Source of the DNA: JACCXG01 sp963836735 | GTDB lineage: Bacteria > Acidobacteriota > Vicinamibacteria > Vicinamibacterales > 2-12-FULL-66-21 | Assembly (NCBI GenBank): GCA_963836735.1 | Contig: CAWIKP010000040.1 | Location: 1 to 64,000, forward strand | Direction: 5' to 3' | Length of the DNA: 64,000 nt | Shown: one piece after another, positions 62,559-64,000 of the stretch | Numbering within the stretch: the first letter of the stretch is position 1 | Layout of the letters: each line of letters starts with the position of its first letter | Made by a program: the position numbers and the translations under genes | Notes under the pieces: model-generated | What the model was told of the DNA's origin: nothing | The model's database searches: none | What the model saw: the letters and a program-made list of their open reading frames with translations, nothing else

Positions 62559-63722
62559 ATGGAGATTCGTTCGCTGGTTCGCAGTGCTCAGGGGCTCGCA
62601 ACCGTGGCGGGTCGCCGAAGCGTCGGCTACGTGGGTTATCTCCTCGGTGCCCGTGCCTGGCCGCGGGCAGCGTATCGCTTCGGATGGGGACCGGGCGCGC
62701 CGCCGATCCTTCAAGGGGTCTTCGCGGCGGCCGGCGAGCTCGTGGCGGCGAAGACCGATCCCCAGGAGCTCGCGCGACTGAAGCTGACCGCCGGCGATCG
62801 GCCCGCGGTCGTCGTCGACGATGCCTCCGCCGGCGAGATCGAGCGGCTGATGAACCGTGCGCACGCGGTCGGCATCACCGGCGTTTCCTGCAGCTTCGGC
62901 ACGCTGGTCCGGACCGCGGACGGTGCGCTCGCCTTCGGCGATCTGGCGAAGGCTCGAAAGCATCACCCCTCGAGCGTGTACTTCGTTGCTTCCCGCGACG
63001 CGGACAGGAGAGTCTTCAATCAGTCGTTCGGTGAATCGCTGCCGACCGGGTCGACGACGCGGCAATCGCTCCGCGAGCTCGAGGTGCGGAAGCCGAAACG
63101 CCCTCGTCCCGCAAGGCCCGCCCGTGCGGGCGGCACGTCGCGGGATGCGGGACCGCCGAACGGACGGGGGCGCGGGGACTTTTTCAACCAGAGAGGGATC
63201 GCGCCGCTGATTGCCGGCAAGCGCGTGCTGGACCTCGCCTCGAACGACACGTCGCTGCCGGTGACGTTGCTCCGGGCCGGCGCAAGGGAAGTCGTAGCGC
63301 TCGAATTGATCGCCGCAACCGGTGACGTTTCGCGGCCGAACGCCCGCATCCTGTCCTGGCGCGACGTCCACCCGTACGACGTCCAGGTCCTCAGCGGCGA
63401 TATGCGCCTCTTCCTGTCCGAGGATCTCGGCTCGTTCGACGTCGTGACCGCGCTCTGTTCGCTCTGCTTTCTGCCCGAAGCGGACATGGCGCGGATTATC
63501 CAGAAGGCGGCCTCGATGAACGCGGTGCTGATCCTTCAAGCGAACGACGCCATCGACAACGTCCCGGCGAAAACGCTCGATCTCCACCGCCTGATGCGCG
63601 ACAACGGGTACCCGGAAGTGCAGGTCCACACGAGGGAAGGCGTTGCGCAGCCGTTACTGGTGGGTTTCACATGGGTCGGCGCCGGAAGCAAGGCGCCGGA
63701 GTGGGCGGGCGATCGCCCTTGA
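62559..63722 (+). CDS. Methyltransferase with N-terminal kinase-like region
   Basis: Protein of 387 residues, intact. The C-terminal half is a class I methyltransferase (KRVLDLASNDTSLPVTLLRA; VVALELIAATGD; FDVVTALCSLCFLPEADMAR). The N-terminal half has GTLVRTADGALAFGDLAKAR and KHHPSSVYFVASRDADRRVF, FNQSFG, a layout seen at the end of small kinase-like domains, separated from the methyltransferase by a Pro/Arg/Gly linker. ATG at 62559. Such fusions occur in lipopolysaccharide and glycan loci (family knowledge). The substrate is unknown; the methyltransferase assignment is firmer than the kinase one. Confidence 0.72.
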   Translation: MEIRSLVRSAQGLATVAGRRSVGYVGYLLGARAWPRAAYRFGWGPGAPPILQGVFAAAGELVAAKTDPQELARLKLTAGDRPAVVVDDASAGEIERLMNRAHAVGITGVSCSFGTLVRTADGALAFGDLAKARKHHPSSVYFVASRDADRRVFNQSFGESLPTGSTTRQSLRELEVRKPKRPRPARPARAGGTSRDAGPPNGRGRGDFFNQRGIAPLIAGKRVLDLASNDTSLPVTLLRAGAREVVALELIAATGDVSRPNARILSWRDVHPYDVQVLSGDMRLFLSEDLGSFDVVTALCSLCFLPEADMARIIQKAASMNAVLILQANDAIDNVPAKTLDLHRLMRDNGYPEVQVHTREGVAQPLLVGFTWVGAGSKAPEWAGDRP

Positions 63723-63723
63723 C

Positions 63724-63759
63724 TGTAATCAACTAACAGCTGATGTAATCAACTTACAG
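63724..63759. repeat. Two direct 16-bp repeats, 20 bp apart
   Basis: TGTAATCAACTAACAG (63724-63739) and TGTAATCAACTTACAG (63744-63759) differ at one base and have a 20-base period, that is two turns of the DNA helix. They lie right after the methyltransferase stop, about 90 bases before the sigma-54 candidate at 63847. Confidence 0.6.
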
Positions 63760-63846
63760 TTCTGTCGAGTCCGCGAGCCGATCCGATCCCAAGCTCATCT
63801 GGCGTCCCCACAATAATTGTAAGGGTGAGTTTCCCTCCCGGTCTGA

Positions 63847-63862
63847 GGGCACCCTCCTTGCC
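63847..63862 (+). promoter_or_regulatory. Sigma-54 promoter candidate for the gene at the right edge
   Basis: GGGCACCCTCCTTGCC: G-GG-CAC -24 part, ten bases from GG to GC, TTGCC at -12. Predicted start near 63873, about 60 bases before the ATG at 63932. Confidence 0.55.
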
Positions 63863-63931
63863 TTAATCGCGGCGGCGTACGGCGAAAGCCCGCGCCTTCT
63901 TTCCTTCAACCAACTACCAGCGGGTGCATCG

Positions 63932-64000
63932 ATGTGTACATACCGATGGAGGTGTGTCCTCACCTTCGCGGCGGCGGTGCTGTGCAGCGCCCTGTCAGTC
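63932..64000 (+). CDS. Start of an exported protein, cut by the window edge
   Basis: An open frame from ATG 63932 begins MCTYRWRCVLTFAAAVLCSA, a likely signal peptide (basic start, hydrophobic core), and runs off the window. It lies behind a sigma-54 candidate, like the other exported proteins here. Function cannot be judged. Confidence 0.5.
   Translation, partial: MCTYRWRCVLTFAAAVLCSALSV

Overview
The window reads as a high-GC Gram-negative bacterium, most likely an Acidobacteriota of the Vicinamibacteria (subdivision 6) type. This is inferred from gene content: an Oar-like TonB-dependent receptor with an N-terminal carboxypeptidase-regulatory domain, an ImuA-ImuB-DnaE2 mutasome cassette, and an exopolysaccharide locus of the XrtA/PEP-CTERM-associated type. 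No rRNA or convincing tRNA is present, so the taxonomy is not proven.

Layout. 1-6.2 kb: TonB-dependent receptor with a strong terminator, a broken NicO/UreH-like membrane protein, a periplasmic DsbD-N-like protein, a small element with terminal inverted repeats, and an MFS exporter. 6.3-12.2 kb: imuA, imuB and dnaE2, the error-prone SOS polymerase cassette; dnaE2 carries two extra segments built of repeat words. 12.3-17.1 kb: a kinase-like lipoprotein, a DUF4956 membrane protein, a phospholipase D-like protein, a metallophosphoesterase, an unknown secreted protein and YajQ. 17.1-20.9 kb: radical SAM protein, methyltransferase, DUF882 peptidase, SET-domain protein and a YqiA-like esterase.

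20.9-56.1 kb is a large exopolysaccharide locus, nearly all on the minus strand. Read in the direction of transcription it holds two sigma-54 activators (PrsR-like, and a second without a receiver domain), a degenerate GGDEF protein, a Wza-type export protein, an outer-membrane barrel, a chain-length determinant, a tyrosine autokinase, the initiating sugar transferase, a Wzx flippase, a nucleotidyltransferase, a CofD/YvcK-like protein, the XrtA-associated ATPase, a UDP-HexNAc dehydrogenase, glycosyltransferases, a Wzy/ligase-type protein, two CDP-glycerol glycerophosphotransferase-like proteins, a heparinase II/III-type lyase, two asparagine synthetase-type amidotransferases and an AlgD-like GDP-mannose dehydrogenase. 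This implies a uronate-containing polymer, possibly decorated with glycerol phosphate and amides. Many start and stop codons overlap (ATGA, TGATG, TAATG, GTGA), which indicates long operons.

56.1-64 kb and 32.5-34.1 kb hold plus-strand genes for exported proteins: a 74-residue protein with an exosortase-like C-terminal tail, two paralogous right-handed beta-helix proteins, a CBM-like/nuclease protein and the start of a further secreted protein. Several sit behind sequences that fit the sigma-54 -24/-12 element (GG-N10-GC), suggesting a regulon run by the PrsR-like activator. No exosortase gene is visible here.

Quality caveat: about two thirds of the genes need one or more single-base frame changes to restore conserved proteins, while neighbouring genes are intact. 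The breaks fall in all functional classes and often restore normal stop-start overlaps when corrected, so I treat them as probable sequence errors rather than decay. Coordinates of such genes span the restored gene.
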